Below are positions 1 to 10,157 of a DNA stretch of 64,000 nucleotides, piece after piece (position 1 is the stretch's first letter; every line of letters begins with the position of its first letter). Position numbers and translations under genes: made by a program. Origin of the DNA: Hevea brasiliensis (taxonomy: Eukaryota; Streptophyta; Magnoliopsida; Malpighiales; Euphorbiaceae); contig NC_079509.1 in assembly GCF_030052815.1 (NCBI RefSeq), positions 42,216,750 through 42,280,749 on the forward strand, read 5' to 3'. The notes beneath the pieces were generated by a model. That model did not search any database. It was not told the DNA's origin and saw only the letters and a list, made by a program, of their open reading frames with translations.

Positions 1-437
1 TTTCATGTTGTCTTTCTATTGAGCTTTGGGCAAGGGAAAATTGGTTGATGGTGAATTCAACTTTACTTGGAAGATCATTTGGAAGACGAAATTCCTTCCA
101 AGGCATTTCTCTTTTGCACAGAAAGCAACAGTCAGAGGATTCTAGCTATTAATTGATAATCTCCAGAAGGAAAGAAAGATTGTAAAAATCTTATCTAAAG
201 AAAGTGCTGAACTATTGGCCACCTCTTATTGTTCTGTAGCCACCTCAAGAAAGTTTTGAGAGTTGGCTTGCTAATGCATGTTTGAATAATTACATGGGAA
301 TTTAAATGGAAAAGGAAGTGTGCTTGGTGGGTACCTATGCTTTTGCATGGACAAATAATATGTTACCTCGACCCTCCAGACATTTTTTTAGGTTGTGTGA
401 AGCGGCAGAAAGATGAGGACATTTGAAGGAGAGAAGG
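1..437 (+). mobile_element. LINE ORF2 C-terminal remnant, upstream part
   Basis: One reading frame with stops shows a pattern like the zinc-binding domain at the end of plant LINE reverse transcriptases: a WKIIWKTKFLPR-like block near 70-105, then IDNLQKER near 152-175, and an RTFEGEK-like tail at about 418-437. The tail frame continues across the Copia insertion at 438-6565 into 6566 onward, which ends in a poly-A run. I infer an old LINE 3' end interrupted by that insertion. It is probably within an intron of the DNase I-like gene whose exons begin at 6920. Motif support is weak to moderate, and stops and indels are frequent. Confidence 0.42.
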
Positions 438-764
438 TGATGCAACATTGGAAGAGAATTAAAATTAGGAATTGTAGTCATTGTAGAATTAGGAAATTTA
501 AAGTTTTATGATTTAGGAATTTTATTATTATTAGATTAAGTATTTTATTTAGGAAGTTTGTTTAATTTAGTATTCCTAATTAGTTTCAATCAGGGTTAGT
601 TGATATACATACACTATAAATACCAATGGCTAGGCATTTATTATTTAACTTTGAATATTATGATTATTACAAAGATTAATAAGAGTTATTGAGAATTTGT
701 TTCTCTTCCTTAAATCTTGAAAACTTTTTGCTCTTGATTTTGGTTTCTTTCTGGTTTTATATCA
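438..764 (+). repeat. 5' LTR of the Copia-like element
   Basis: Begins TGATGCAACATTGG and ends TATATCA. The partner at 6244-6565 begins TAATACAATATTGG and ends CTACATCA. The shared block with LTR-internal words such as TTTAGTATTCCTAATT and AATACCAATG.CTAGGCATT makes the pairing certain. The G-to-A change in the right copy's first dinucleotide means that end no longer reads TG. Confidence 0.88.
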
Positions 765-767
765 ATT

Positions 768-780
768 TGGTATCAAAGCC
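768..780 (+). promoter_or_regulatory. Primer binding site (tRNA-iMet type)
   Basis: TGGTATCAAAGCC lies 3 bp after the 5' LTR. The usual plant Copia primer site is TGGTATCAGAGC, so one G-to-A change is present. Confidence 0.85.
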
Positions 781-956
781 TTCAAAACTCTTCCCTTCCA
801 TAATTTTCCTTTGAATCTGCCATAGTTTTTGTCTAGATAAAAAAGGAAAAAAAAAATCCTTGTGAAAATAAGACAAGCCTTTGCACAAGACACCCTAGCC
901 CAATTGTTCCCTCTACCCTACCTCATCAAGCCCTTGTAAGTCCTTGCCTTTGTGTT

Positions 957-1158
957 AGTAGAAAGAGATGATTCTCATTGATTTCAATTAATCTGTACAT
1001 GGGTATATATATATACAATTGATTCCTATAATTGTGTTCTACTAATTAGGAAGAAATCCTAAATAAGAAATCCTAAATAGGAATACAGAATACAGAATAT
1101 ATAAAGAAATAATATAGTGATTGACTTTCCATAACATAGTGATTGACTTTCCATAACA
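957..1158 (-). repeat. 3' LTR of the nested Copia element
   Basis: About 202 bp, versus 184 bp for its partner at 3304-3487. It is longer because of an expanded TA run and a short duplication of the AATCCTAAATA type. Both LTRs carry a tandem pair of the AGTGATTGACTTTCCATAAC block. Confidence 0.85.
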
Positions 1159-1165
1159 CTCCCCC

Positions 1166-3010
1166 TCAAGTTGGAGCATAGATGTTAATCATGCCGAACT
1201 TGTTACAAATGTAGTCAATCCTAGCTCCATTCAGAACTTTTGTGAAAATATCTCCTAACTGCTCTCCAGTTTTGATGTGTCCTGTTGAGATGATCTGTTG
1301 TTGAATCTTTTCATGAATAAAGTGACAATCAATCTCAATATGTTTGGTCCGCTTATGAAACACTGAATTAGAAGCAATATGAAGAGCAGCTTGATTATCA
1401 CACCACAATTTTGCAGGCAGGGAGGTCTTAAAACCTGTCTCATCTAGTAATTGAAGTATCCACATTACCTCACATACTGATTATGCCATGGCTCTGTATT
1501 CGGATTTAGCACTAAATCGAGAAACTACACTCTGCTTCTTGCATCTCCAAGACACCAAATTTCCTCCAATAAAAACGCAATATCCAGTAGTTGACCTCCT
1601 GTCAACCTTAGATCCAACCCAGTCGGCATCTGAAAAACATTCAACATTCAAATGCCCATGATTACCATATAGCAAACCTCTTCTTGGAGCGCCCTTCAAA
1701 TAGCACAAGATTTGTTCCAAGGCTTCCCAATGAGCAACAGTTGAGGAAGACATAAACTGACTTACCACACAAACGACATAAGCAATGTCAGGATGAGTGA
1801 CTGTAAGGTAGTTCAATTTTCCTACCAATCTCCTGTATCTCTCTGGATCTTCAAACAACTCACTATCCTCAACTGCTTGTAAAGTTGGAGTCATTGGTGC
1901 GCTACAAGGCTTAGCACCTAATTTTCCTGTCTCTGTCAATAGATCGATGACATATTTTCTTTGAGACAAGAAAATACCCTTCGTACTTCTCATAACTTCG
2001 ATACCCAAGAAATACTTTAACAATCCCAAGTCTTTGGTCTGAAACTGAGTTTGGAGGAAGGTTTTAAGAGATGAAATACCTGCAGAGTCACTCTCAGTGA
2101 TGACAATGTCATCCACATAGACTACCAACAGAATTAGACCAGCCTCAGATTGCCTATAAAATACTGAGTGATCACACTTACTCTTTTGTATACCAAATTC
2201 CTGTACTGCTTCACTGAATGTCTCAAACCATGCCCTAGGACTTTGTTTCAAGCCATAAAGAGACTTCCGAAGCCTTCAAACTTTACCTAACTCCCCCTGA
2301 GCAACAAACCCAGGTGATTGCTCCATATACACCTCCTCCTGAAGATCACCATGAAGGAAAGCATTCTTGATATCCAATTGATGCCGGGGCCAATCATATG
2401 TAGCTGCTAAAGAGATAAACAAGCGAATAGAAGTAAGTTTAGCTACAGGAGAAAAAGTATCAGAGTAATCAACCCCATATGTCTGAGCATATCTTTTTGC
2501 TACAAGGCGTGCTTTTAACCTAGTCACAGAACCATCAGGATTTACCTTTACTGTAAATACCCATTTGCAACCAATAGCTTTTTTACCAGTGGGCAAAGGC
2601 AATAGTTCCCATGTACCATTAGCATCTAAAGCCTCCATTTCCTCTTTCTCAGCACGGTAGAATGTCTTACAAACATCATATATACGGGAGATATTCCCTT
2701 TACCAGAATACAGAAAATCTAAGTAATCCATCAATTCCTTAACAAATTCACAGTGATTAATTAAACTAATTACCTCACTATGAATCGAGTTTCGAAGCTG
2801 CAAAAACAACCGAGCATCCTCCCTTAGCCAAGTTTGTCGTGTATCATCAGTGGGTGAATCTTTAGTAAGGTGATCATCCTTATCAATGCTACGCAAATAG
2901 ACCCTAATAGTCTTACTCTACTCTAGTTAATTCGAACTATTAAGTTTGTATTCCGTGATCTTAGTCATCACCGGAATCACATCAGAAATAACATTCTTAT
3001 TGTTTGCCAT
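1166..3010 (-). pseudogene. Copia gag-RT-RNase H fusion pseudogene
   Basis: The reading frame starts with ATG at 3010 (complement) in a gag N-terminal region (MANNKNVIS start; then RSIDKDDHL and [21 protein letters not shown], typical of plant Copia gag). It passes at about 2641-2650 straight into the linker [16 protein letters not shown] of the reverse transcriptase. RT motifs follow: [27 protein letters not shown], then YVDDIVI at about 2106-2126. RNase H ends with LWCDNQAALHIASN and a GHIKTGEQLGDIFTK-like end. The frame is broken only by in-frame stops, for example near 2938, 2929, 2276 (TGA) and 1481 (TAA). Protease and integrase are deleted. It cannot make a working polyprotein. Confidence 0.85.
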
Positions 3011-3291
3011 TTGTTGAGATAAAGAAAACTAACTGAAACGCTAATCCAAAGTGCTTATAGCAGCAAAATAACCCAAAATAACAAATCAAGCAAATACCGA
3101 AATAGGATCTGAGAGCCAAACCTCAGAAGTCTTTTAATGGTATACTAGATCAGGCAACAGAACACAGTGGTGGAATGAGGGGGTTGAGGTAACGCCGGCG
3201 ATGTTGATCGGGGTTGAAACGGCCGGTCGGCGGCCAAGGTCTCTCCTGAGCTGGGTAGTGAGAGCAAATAGTCACCCTAGATTGATGACCT

Positions 3292-3303
3292 GCTCTGATA
3301 CCA
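3292..3303 (-). promoter_or_regulatory. Primer binding site of the nested Copia element
   Basis: The complement reads TGGTATCAGAGC, an exact match to the common initiator-Met tRNA primer site, directly next to the end of the LTR at 3304. Confidence 0.9.
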
Positions 3304-3487
3304 TGTAGAAAGAGATGATTCTCATTGATTTCAATTAATCTGTACATGGGTATATATACAATTGATTCCTATAATTGTGTTCTACTAATTATGAAGAAAT
3401 CTTAAATAGGAATACAGAATACAGAATATACAGAGAAATAATATAGTGATTGACTTTCCATAACATAGTGATTGACTTTCCATAATA
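3304..3487 (-). repeat. 5' LTR of the nested Copia element
   Basis: Closely matches 957-1158. The first dinucleotide on the minus strand reads TA instead of TG (C-to-T on the plus strand at 3486). Confidence 0.87.
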
Positions 3488-4377
3488 GTTATTAAAAGAA
3501 AAAACCCAAAACAAAACCCAAAAAAGCATTGCAACAGAGAGCAAGAGGAGAATAAGAGTTGTTGCACCTCCTCTCTCCAACTTTGTCATCTTTCATCACC
3601 AGACAACCGTGAAGCCGCTGCAGATCAACCGGTTGGCTCCGGCAATCCCAAATTTCGATTGCCTGAGGTGGTTCAGTTTCAAAGATCCATCCAAGTTAGA
3701 CTTTGACCCAAGTTGAGACCTTGCCATAATTCCATTCTTTCTAGCAATTGAACCTCTGTTGCACCTTGCCGCACGCTAGAGACCGTTTTCATAGTCAAAG
3801 ATCGGTTTCAGTGCCCATACAGCTAGTAAATATTAGGTTGAGTTTTCTAATCCAATGTTTTGGGCAAACAAGCACAAACTGCTGCAATGTGCTTGGTTTA
3901 ACCTGATTTTGGTCCCTGTACAATGTACATACTGACATCACGACAACGTTAGGGACACAATAAGATCATCTCGCCACGTCAGCACTAGGTTAGCTTGACA
4001 TGTCAACTCTTTTGTTTCATATTAAACATCAGATTGGCATGAAATTGCTACGTCGGCACACAATGTCCTGTCAACATTGCCACTGTGGTTTTAAATTGCG
4101 GTTGCAGTCACAGTCGCAAGTGACAGAAACAAAAGGGTAAAATTTGAGTTTTCTTCACTGAGTATGCTTCTTTAATTTGAATATCATGTTGTTGACTCAT
4201 ATTGAGAAACTAGAAGATGAGATCATTACTATAGAATTGTCATTGAACAACTATGTTATGAATTCAGATACCATAAGGGTCAATTACTTTCTATATGTCA
4301 TTGGATAGATAACAATAGCCGTGATTGTGAATTATGTTCTTACTTACAAATCAATATAAAGAAATTACATAAATTTT
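3488..4377 (+). other. Interior of the Copia-like element, no gene seen
   Basis: This continues the interior interrupted at 956. An A-rich stretch is followed by mixed sequence with no long open frame and no pol motif. It ends at the target duplication of the LINE piece that starts at 4393. Confidence 0.5.
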
Positions 4378-4392
4378 ACTAGAAAAAGAAAT

Positions 4393-4895
4393 ATAGGACT
4401 GCAACAGATGTTTTATGTGATCGGAAGATCTTTAACTAAGTGAAAGGTAAGTTCTATAGGACTGCGGTCAAACCAGTTATGTTGTGTGGAAGTGAATGTT
4501 GGGCATCTACAGTACAACATATCCATAACATGAGTATGGCATAAATGCGGATGTTAAAATAGATGATTTGGTCATGTATAGATTACGAATGCCCACATTT
4601 GCCAGAGAATGCATATAGTACATAATGCAGATAAAATAAGAGAGGTTCGTTTAAGATGATTTGGTCATGTACAATGCAAAAAATCAAATGTCCTATGGAA
4701 GTGTGATAGGCTAGTAGGGGAAGGAGGGAGAAGGGAAAGGGGGTGGCCTAAGATGACGTGGAGGGAAGTAGTATGAAAAGATTTATAAGTATTACATACT
4801 GTTGTGGATTTGGTATCTAACAGAGCTGAATAGTGAACAAGAATTTATATAGCTGACCCCAACTAGTTTGGGATTAAGATTTAGTTGTTGTTGTT
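4393..4895 (+). mobile_element. 5'-truncated LINE fragment (ORF2 C-terminus)
   Basis: Translated frames with stops give FYRTAVKPVMLCGSECWAS, then MRML, WREVV and IADPN-like words, matching the C-terminal end of plant LINE reverse transcriptases. It ends in a (TTG)n tail near 4883-4895. The flanking direct repeats ACTAGAAAAAGAAAT (4378-4392) and ACTAGATAAAGAAAG (4896-4910) are the target duplication with two mismatches, so both ends of the insertion are defined. Length about 500 bp, typical of a 5'-truncated LINE copy. Confidence 0.82.
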
Positions 4896-5000
4896 ACTAG
4901 ATAAAGAAAGGGAATACCAAGGTCTCCAACAATTCTTATGAGTCAAGGAAAAAGAACTTGAAACATAGAAAAAATAATTTGTGATCTCAAGGTTATAAAA

Positions 5001-5276
5001 ATGAAAGCAAAGTTTCGTGAATTGTCAAGAGCTTTTAAAGATTTAGTGCAAGAATATCTTGAATACGAGAAGCAATTTGAAATTGAAGATGAACAAGAAT
5101 TTGAAGAGCAACTTGAAGATGAAAATAATAAACGAAAAAAGCAACCTAAAGAACCTAAGCATGAAGGGTTTGAGCTTGACAAATTTGAAGTTTTTGTTGA
5201 GCATTCACATGTTAAAGAACCTCTTCTAGAAGAAGTTGATGATAAGAAAGAAAAGTTTGAGGAAACTACTCTAAAA
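5001..5276 (+). CDS. Acidic hypothetical ORF of the Copia-like element, broken
   Basis: An ATG-started frame of about 92 codons, rich in Glu, Asp and Lys (for example EIEDEQEFEEQ and EEVDDKKEKFEE), lies between the two LINE insertions. Its last visible codons are interrupted by the minus-strand LINE at 5277. The sequence after that LINE (from 5936) resumes with a similar Glu-rich frame (VEENPNMEILLEIEDNQ), so the original ORF was longer. I do not recognise the family. A coiled-coil or gag-like role is possible for a non-autonomous element, but nothing proves it is translated. The opposite strand also has an open frame, which is a shadow of the skewed composition. Confidence 0.35.
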
Positions 5277-5929
5277 CTCAACTCAACTCAACTCAACTAA
5301 GCCTTTATCCCAAAAATTTGGGGTCGGCTATATGGATTCGCTTTCTCCACTCTGAACGATTTTGGGTTAAATCCTCAGAAATGTGTAATGCTTCTAGGTC
5401 ATGTTGTACTACTCTCCTCCAAGTCAATTTAGGTCTACCCCTTTTTTTCTTTCTATCCTCTAACCTAATGTGCTCTACTTGTCTAACTGGAGCCTCCGTA
5501 TGTCTACGCTTTACATGACTAAACCACTTCAATCTCCCTTCTCTCAACTTATCTTCAATTGGCACCACTCCTACCTTTTCTCTAATACTCTCATTACGGA
5601 CTTTATCTAGTCTAGTATGGCCACTCATCCAACTTAACATTCTCATCTCTGCAACTCTTATCTCAGATGCATACGACTCTTTCAGTGCTCAACACTCACT
5701 ACCATATAACATAGCCGGTCGTATGGCTGTACGGTAAAATTTTCCTTTCAATTTATTGGGAATCTTACGATCACATAAAACTCCCGTGGCACGTCTTCAC
5801 TTCAACTATCCGGTTTTAATCCTATGACTAACATTCTCTTCACATCCCCCATCTACTTGAAGGACTAAGCCTAGATATTTAAAGTGATTACTTTGGGGCA
5901 GTATCACTCCATTCAAACTAACTCCTTCC
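5277..5929 (-). mobile_element. 5'-truncated LINE fragment (ORF2 C-terminus), minus strand
   Basis: On the minus strand the frame reads YLGLVLQVDGGCEENVSHRI, then GKFYRTAIRPAMLYGSEC, then an open stretch 5646 to 5305 with MRMLSWMSGHTRLDKVRNES, VGVVPIEDKLREGRLKWF, RGRPKLTWRRVVQHDLEAL and IADPKFLG. This is the well-known C-terminal block of plant LINE reverse transcriptases. The 3' tail is four copies of TTGAG (plus-strand CTCAA at 5277-5298). CTAAAA at 5271-5276 and 5930-5935 may be the target duplication. Two stops lie in the upstream part, so it is a dead copy, less decayed than the fragment at 4393-4895. Confidence 0.85.
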
Positions 5930-6243
5930 CTAAAAGTTGAAGAAAATCCAAACATGGAGATTTTATTGGAAATTGAAGACAATCAAGCTATATGGAGACT
6001 ACAATGGAAATTGAAGCTTTATCTAATTCTCTTGCTCCTAGTGAATTGGATGGTCTTTCAATTGCCGCTATGATTGATTTGATCTGTCCACATGTTTCTA
6101 GGGATGCAAAGGAAAGTATGAGATTCTTATGTCAATTTTGTTGCTATTGTCCAAGAAGATAACAATGTGTGTTCTCCTAATGTAGTTTCTTATTCTTCTG
6201 CACTTCAAAAATCGAGGTTGAGTTTTCTCCAACTAGGGGAGAA
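5930..6243 (+). other. Interior of the Copia-like element with polypurine tract
   Basis: The interior resumes after the LINE with a short Glu-rich frame and then non-coding sequence. The purine tract AGGGGAGAA at about 6235-6243, directly before the right LTR, is the expected plus-strand priming site. Confidence 0.6.
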
Positions 6244-6565
6244 TAATACAATATTGGAAGAGAACTAAAATTAGGAATTTTAGTCATTGTAGAATTAGAA
6301 AATTTAGAATTCTATTATTTAGAAATTTTATTATCATTAGATTTAGTATTTTATTTAGGAAGTCTGTTTAATTTAGTATTCCTAATTATTTTCAATTAGG
6401 GTTAGTTGATAAACTATAAATACCAATGTCTAGGCATTGTATTGTTTAGTTTTCAATATTATGATTATTATTGTTTATTAGCAATGGTTATTGACAATTT
6501 GTTTCTCTTTCTTATATCTTGAGAATATGTTTCTCTTGATCTTGTTTCTCCCTGGTTCTACATCA
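6244..6565 (+). repeat. 3' LTR of the Copia-like element
   Basis: Partner of 438-764. It is followed at once by the target duplication GAAGG (6566-6570). Confidence 0.88.
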
Positions 6566-6685
6566 GAAGGGCTTGCTTGATATTCTGATAGATGGATGCA
6601 AACCGTACTTTTTGGATGTATAGAATGTTCTTCATTTTGTAGATTCAGTGTCTTGTAAAAAAAAAAAAAAGAAAAAAAAAAAAGA
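6566..6685 (+). mobile_element. LINE remnant, 3' end with poly-A
   Basis: The frame of the upstream LINE tail continues here (GLLDILIDGC-like, then a stop near 6625). About 30 bp later comes an A-rich run from about 6657 to 6685, as expected for a LINE 3' end. Together with 1-437 this makes one LINE copy split by the Copia insertion. Confidence 0.45.
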
Positions 6686-6919
6686 AGCTTTTAATACATG
6701 GTTGTCACCCTCATACTGCTGTTAACTCCAAACACAAAGAAAGTCATTTTGCTTTATATTGTTAAGTGTAGAAAGTCATTTTTTTTTCTTGGAAACAACT
6801 GATTGATCAATTGTTCCAAGTTTTACTTTTAAATGAAAAATGGTTTTTCCTTGCTGAATGTTAACGCTGCCTCTCTGAATTTTGGTCCAATAGAGTGAAT
6901 ATGTGTCTTTTCCCTTCAG

Positions 6920-7347
6920 AGAGCATGGAGTAGTGGGTGACATGAGGGATGTGTGGCCCAATGCCCGAGTGAGGAAAAATGCTTCCCTCATTCACACTTA
7001 TCATGGATTCAAAGGTAGAATCTTGCCATTTCTGTTTAGGTCTCTTAGCATGATATAACTATCCTCAGTCTTATTATCTGATGCTGTCAGGTGACAAGCA
7101 AGGAGCTCTTGAATTCCTCAAGTTGATCTTGAGAGCACTCTGCCTCTGCTGGGATCGCCAAACTCAGGATTTACATGTGGATTGGATTCTTTTTAGAGGT
7201 AGATCTCTGATTCCTAGTTTGTGTGAAGTGGTCAATGATAATATTGATGGTTATTATCCTTCCTCGCACTATCCAATATTTGCTGAGTTTATGCTTCCTC
7301 GCTCGGTGAGACTGATTGAACTGCCTCCAAGTCAAGAAGATACTTAA
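6920..7347 (+). CDS. DNase I-like (EEP fold) family protein, last two exons
   Basis: Two exons are seen: 6920-7014 after a CAG acceptor, and 7091-7347 ending in TAA. They are separated by a 76-bp GT-AG intron (7015-7090), and the glycine codon is split after its first base. The joined frame is continuous. It shows EHGVVGDMRDVWPNARVRKN and HTYHGFKG, then CLCWDRQTQDLHVDWILFRG and YYPSSHYPIFAEF. The HVDWIL block and the SSHYPI block match the C-terminal Asp and His motifs of the endonuclease/exonuclease/phosphatase superfamily, where they take part in metal-dependent phosphodiester cleavage. The N-terminal exons lie upstream, outside the window, or beyond the LINE and Copia insertions, which would then be intronic. 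The exact substrate cannot be told. Confidence 0.82.
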
Positions 7348-8346
7348 TTTGACATTTGATTCGGAGTTGACCCATTGCCTCTTCTTCCTGTGGGTTCTTT
7401 AGCATTCAAACTCTAAGATTATTGGTTGATTTTTGTGAGTATTTAGGCAGCTATTTCAAGCACAATATTTGGTCTGGTTATACAAGAATCTTCAAGTGAA
7501 TATTTGGTTCTCATGTAATCTAAATCTGTGTAATCTTTATCTGCCTACTTCCCTTCAAGAATTATGTAGGGGGAGAGAAATTTTCCATGAAGTTCTATTG
7601 CATGGCAACATTAAATTTCACAAAATTGATTATTATTATTAAATTCTAATTCTCTTTTCATTTTTCCCTGGCAAAGTTTTCATCTTTATCGAGTTTTTCT
7701 AATTCTCCCTTTCTGTAAAACGATTTGCTATGCCTTTCATGAGATTTTTATGTGCTTTGGTGATGATGCTAGTGCTATGAAAATAGCCTCATCATGAGAA
7801 CTCAAATTTGTTTGATTTCAATTTATGCATGATTGACTTCATTGCGTTGAGTAATTATCATTGTGCTTAGTGCTTTTAATTATATGGCTAATAATTAATT
7901 GAATTGAAGTTCATACTGAAATTGAGAAAATGTATGAAATTAGCTTCTTATGATAATTTAATTGGCAACATAGTCTTGGCAGAATAAATTAAGAAGAATT
8001 GAGTAGGATTGATGAGGTGAAACTGAAATGAAAAGCTTTAGTGTTCGTGACTTTTGCAGTTTTCTCTGTTAGTTTCTAGAAATCTGATTAGTTAATTAGT
8101 TGATAATTAATTTACTTAAATAATCTAAAATTTTAATTAATATTTGTCTGGATAAAGTGAGTAATTAATTCATTGGTAATTAAATAACAATACATGTGGA
8201 ACCATGTTCTAGTTATTATTATATTATAGTAACGGTGCACAACTTATCAGGATAAATACTTCGTCACTAATTTTATGAATATTTTTATAAAAGTTATTTA
8301 ATTTTATTTTTTTTATAAAATTTATAAAATTTTAATTTGATTTTAT

Positions 8347-8424
8347 AAAAATTACTGTGATTAAAAATTAAAGGTTCAAAATTAATTTGCTGACCTATTA
8401 ATTATTTTACAAATAAAATTATCT

Positions 8425-8461
<37 letters not shown>

Positions 8462-8584
8462 GCATGCAACACATAAAAATTACTGTAATTAAAAATTAAA
8501 GGTTCAAAATTAATCTGCTGACCTATTAATTATTTTACAAATAAAATTATCTTATTATATATATATATAATGCATGCAACACAT
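8347..8584 (+). repeat. Tandem duplication with (AT)n
   Basis: Two direct copies lie side by side: 8347-8474 and 8475-8584. Both run from AAAAATTACTGTRATTAAAA to TGCATGCAACACAT. They differ mainly in the length of an internal (AT)n run (about 8430-8459 in copy one, shorter in copy two) and a few substitutions. Confidence 0.85.
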
Positions 8585-9769
8585 CCGGTTACCCCCTAAC
8601 CATAAAAGCCTTTCTCTTTCTCTATTTTTTTTCTCTACTAGTAACTATTAGTTAGGTAATTTTATTTAAAAAATGATTGACATATTAGTAAATTAGTATA
8701 AAAAAATTTTAATTTCCGATCATAGTGATTTTTATGAAATTAAATTAAATTTTAATGAATTTTATGAAAAAAAAAATTAAAATTCAATTTCTTTACTTAT
8801 TACTTTAAAACTGTTATTTGTTTTTGGTATCGTTATTGTATTTTGATTATTAATTCCTCATTGTGTTTTACTTTGATTTTATTTTATAGTTATTTATTCT
8901 TATTCCAATGTTATTCATGCATATATATTAGCCAAGTTTACAAAGAGAGTTAGAGGATATGAGATAAAGGAAAAATAGTAAATTGTGATTAGAGATTAGT
9001 AGCACGTTATGGAAAGATAGTAGCAAGTATGGCGGATATGATTTCATATTGTAGAGTTATGAGAAATATTATGAAATTGTGGATTAGTGTGATGATTGTT
9101 TAGCTACTTTGGATAGCAATGAATTTTCATTTAGCACAATTATGTTATTTGGAGATTGTGAGTTTGATGGTCTATGGTTTTGATAACTCTAATATGCCTT
9201 CATATCACTATGAGATATTAAATTATATTTGGCATATTTGCTCCCGCTAGAGGGGTGTCAGTAGTTTAATTTATTACAATAGGAAATGGTTGCCCATAGA
9301 GACGTGAGATCGCCATTGTGAGGTTAACACAAAATGGATATGATTGTGATATTTATTTTGATACTTTGGCATATCTTTGGATGTCAAGAGCTAGTTATTG
9401 ATATTTTTTTTATATTTGAGGAATGATTGGAGACCAAAAGGAGTATGTTTTAAGAATGAATTTAGAGATTTTGCTATTGCATAGCATGTTGAAATTGATT
9501 GTCTAATTCATTCAGCTTGTTCTTAAAATTCTAATTGTTGAGTTTGTTCATTTAGCTTGATGATTAATCTTCTAGCTTGCGTATTTGTTTTTCTTCTTTA
9601 TTGCATGATGTCTATTATAAATGTAAATTCACTGAGTTTTTCTCTAGATGTTCACCCCTCCTAACTTACCAATTTTGTAGATAATATAAGGTGAATGTGA
9701 GCATCAGTTTAATAGATATTAGAGTTTCGATTGGCTAGACTCCACGATCTTGGAAAGCAAAAATAGTAC

Positions 9770-10118
9770 AAAATTGTGAAATGATGTAAATTCGCTATCC
9801 ATATTATCTATAAATCAACAACTATATTTGACAATATGATATAAAAAAAATATTTATTAATAATATGCTTTGTCAGTGGATGTCGGGCTAGCATTTGAAA
9901 CATAAAAATAACAAAAGGAAAAATTGGTTAGTTGAAAAAGTAAGATAAAAAAGAATCCTTGTGAATATAAAGAAAAATCAATATAATTTTTAAAATTATG
10001 AAAAAGTTGGTTATTTTTTTTATTATATAATAGTAAGCAAAATTATGAAATGATATAAATTCACTATCCATATTATCTATAAATCAATAACTATATTTGA
10101 CAATATGATATAAAAAAA
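9770..10118 (+). repeat. Direct repeat pair of about 80 bp
   Basis: 9770-9849 and 10039-10118 share TATCCATATTATCTATAAAT and CTATATTTGACAATATGATA, each followed by an A-run. They are separated by about 190 bp of other AT-rich sequence. Confidence 0.8.
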
Positions 10119-10157
10119 AAAAAAAAAATCCAGTTGACGTGCTTTATATATTTAGCT

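Larger units (their letters stand above)
957..3487 (-). mobile_element. Nested, internally deleted Copia retrotransposon
   Basis: The LTRs are at 3304-3487 (5') and about 957-1158 (3'), read on the minus strand, starting TGTTATGG (5' copy TATTATGG) and ending CTTTCTACA. The primer site TGGTATCAGAGC is the complement of 3292-3303. A purine tract TTGAGGGGGAG (complement of 1159-1169) abuts the 3' LTR. The inside is only about 2.1 kb: gag N-terminus joined in frame to reverse transcriptase and RNase H, with protease and integrase missing. GTTA at 954-957 and 3488-3491 may be the remains of the target duplication. It sits inside the interior of the 438-6565 element. Confidence 0.88.
438..6565 (+). 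mobile_element. Copia-like LTR retrotransposon, non-autonomous, with nested insertions
   Basis: Two LTRs of about 325 bp (438-764 and 6244-6565) are clearly alike and differ mostly by transitions. The insertion is flanked by the 5-bp direct repeat GAAGG at 433-437 and 6566-6570. A primer site TGGTATCAAAGCC (768-780), matching the initiator-Met tRNA type, follows the left LTR after 3 bp. A purine tract AGGGGAGAA precedes the right LTR. With the nested Copia (957-3487) and two LINE pieces removed, the interior shows no recognisable pol, only an acidic ORF at 5001-5276. It therefore looks like a large non-autonomous (LARD-like) element that relied on another Copia for its enzymes. Confidence 0.88.
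7348..10152. other. 3' flank of the DNase I-like gene and AT-rich spacer
   Basis: 7348-7600 is probably the 3' UTR and end of the DNase I-like gene. The rest is very AT-rich with no convincing open frame. It contains the local duplications listed separately (8347-8584 and 9770-10118). The stretch 8900-9760 is less AT-rich and may be an old repeat, but I see no ends or coding motif. Confidence 0.5.

Noticed and set aside
4943..5281. 112-codon minus-strand Ser/Cys-rich frame
   Set aside because: Shadow of the acidic plus-strand ORF; composition mirrors Glu/Lys codons.
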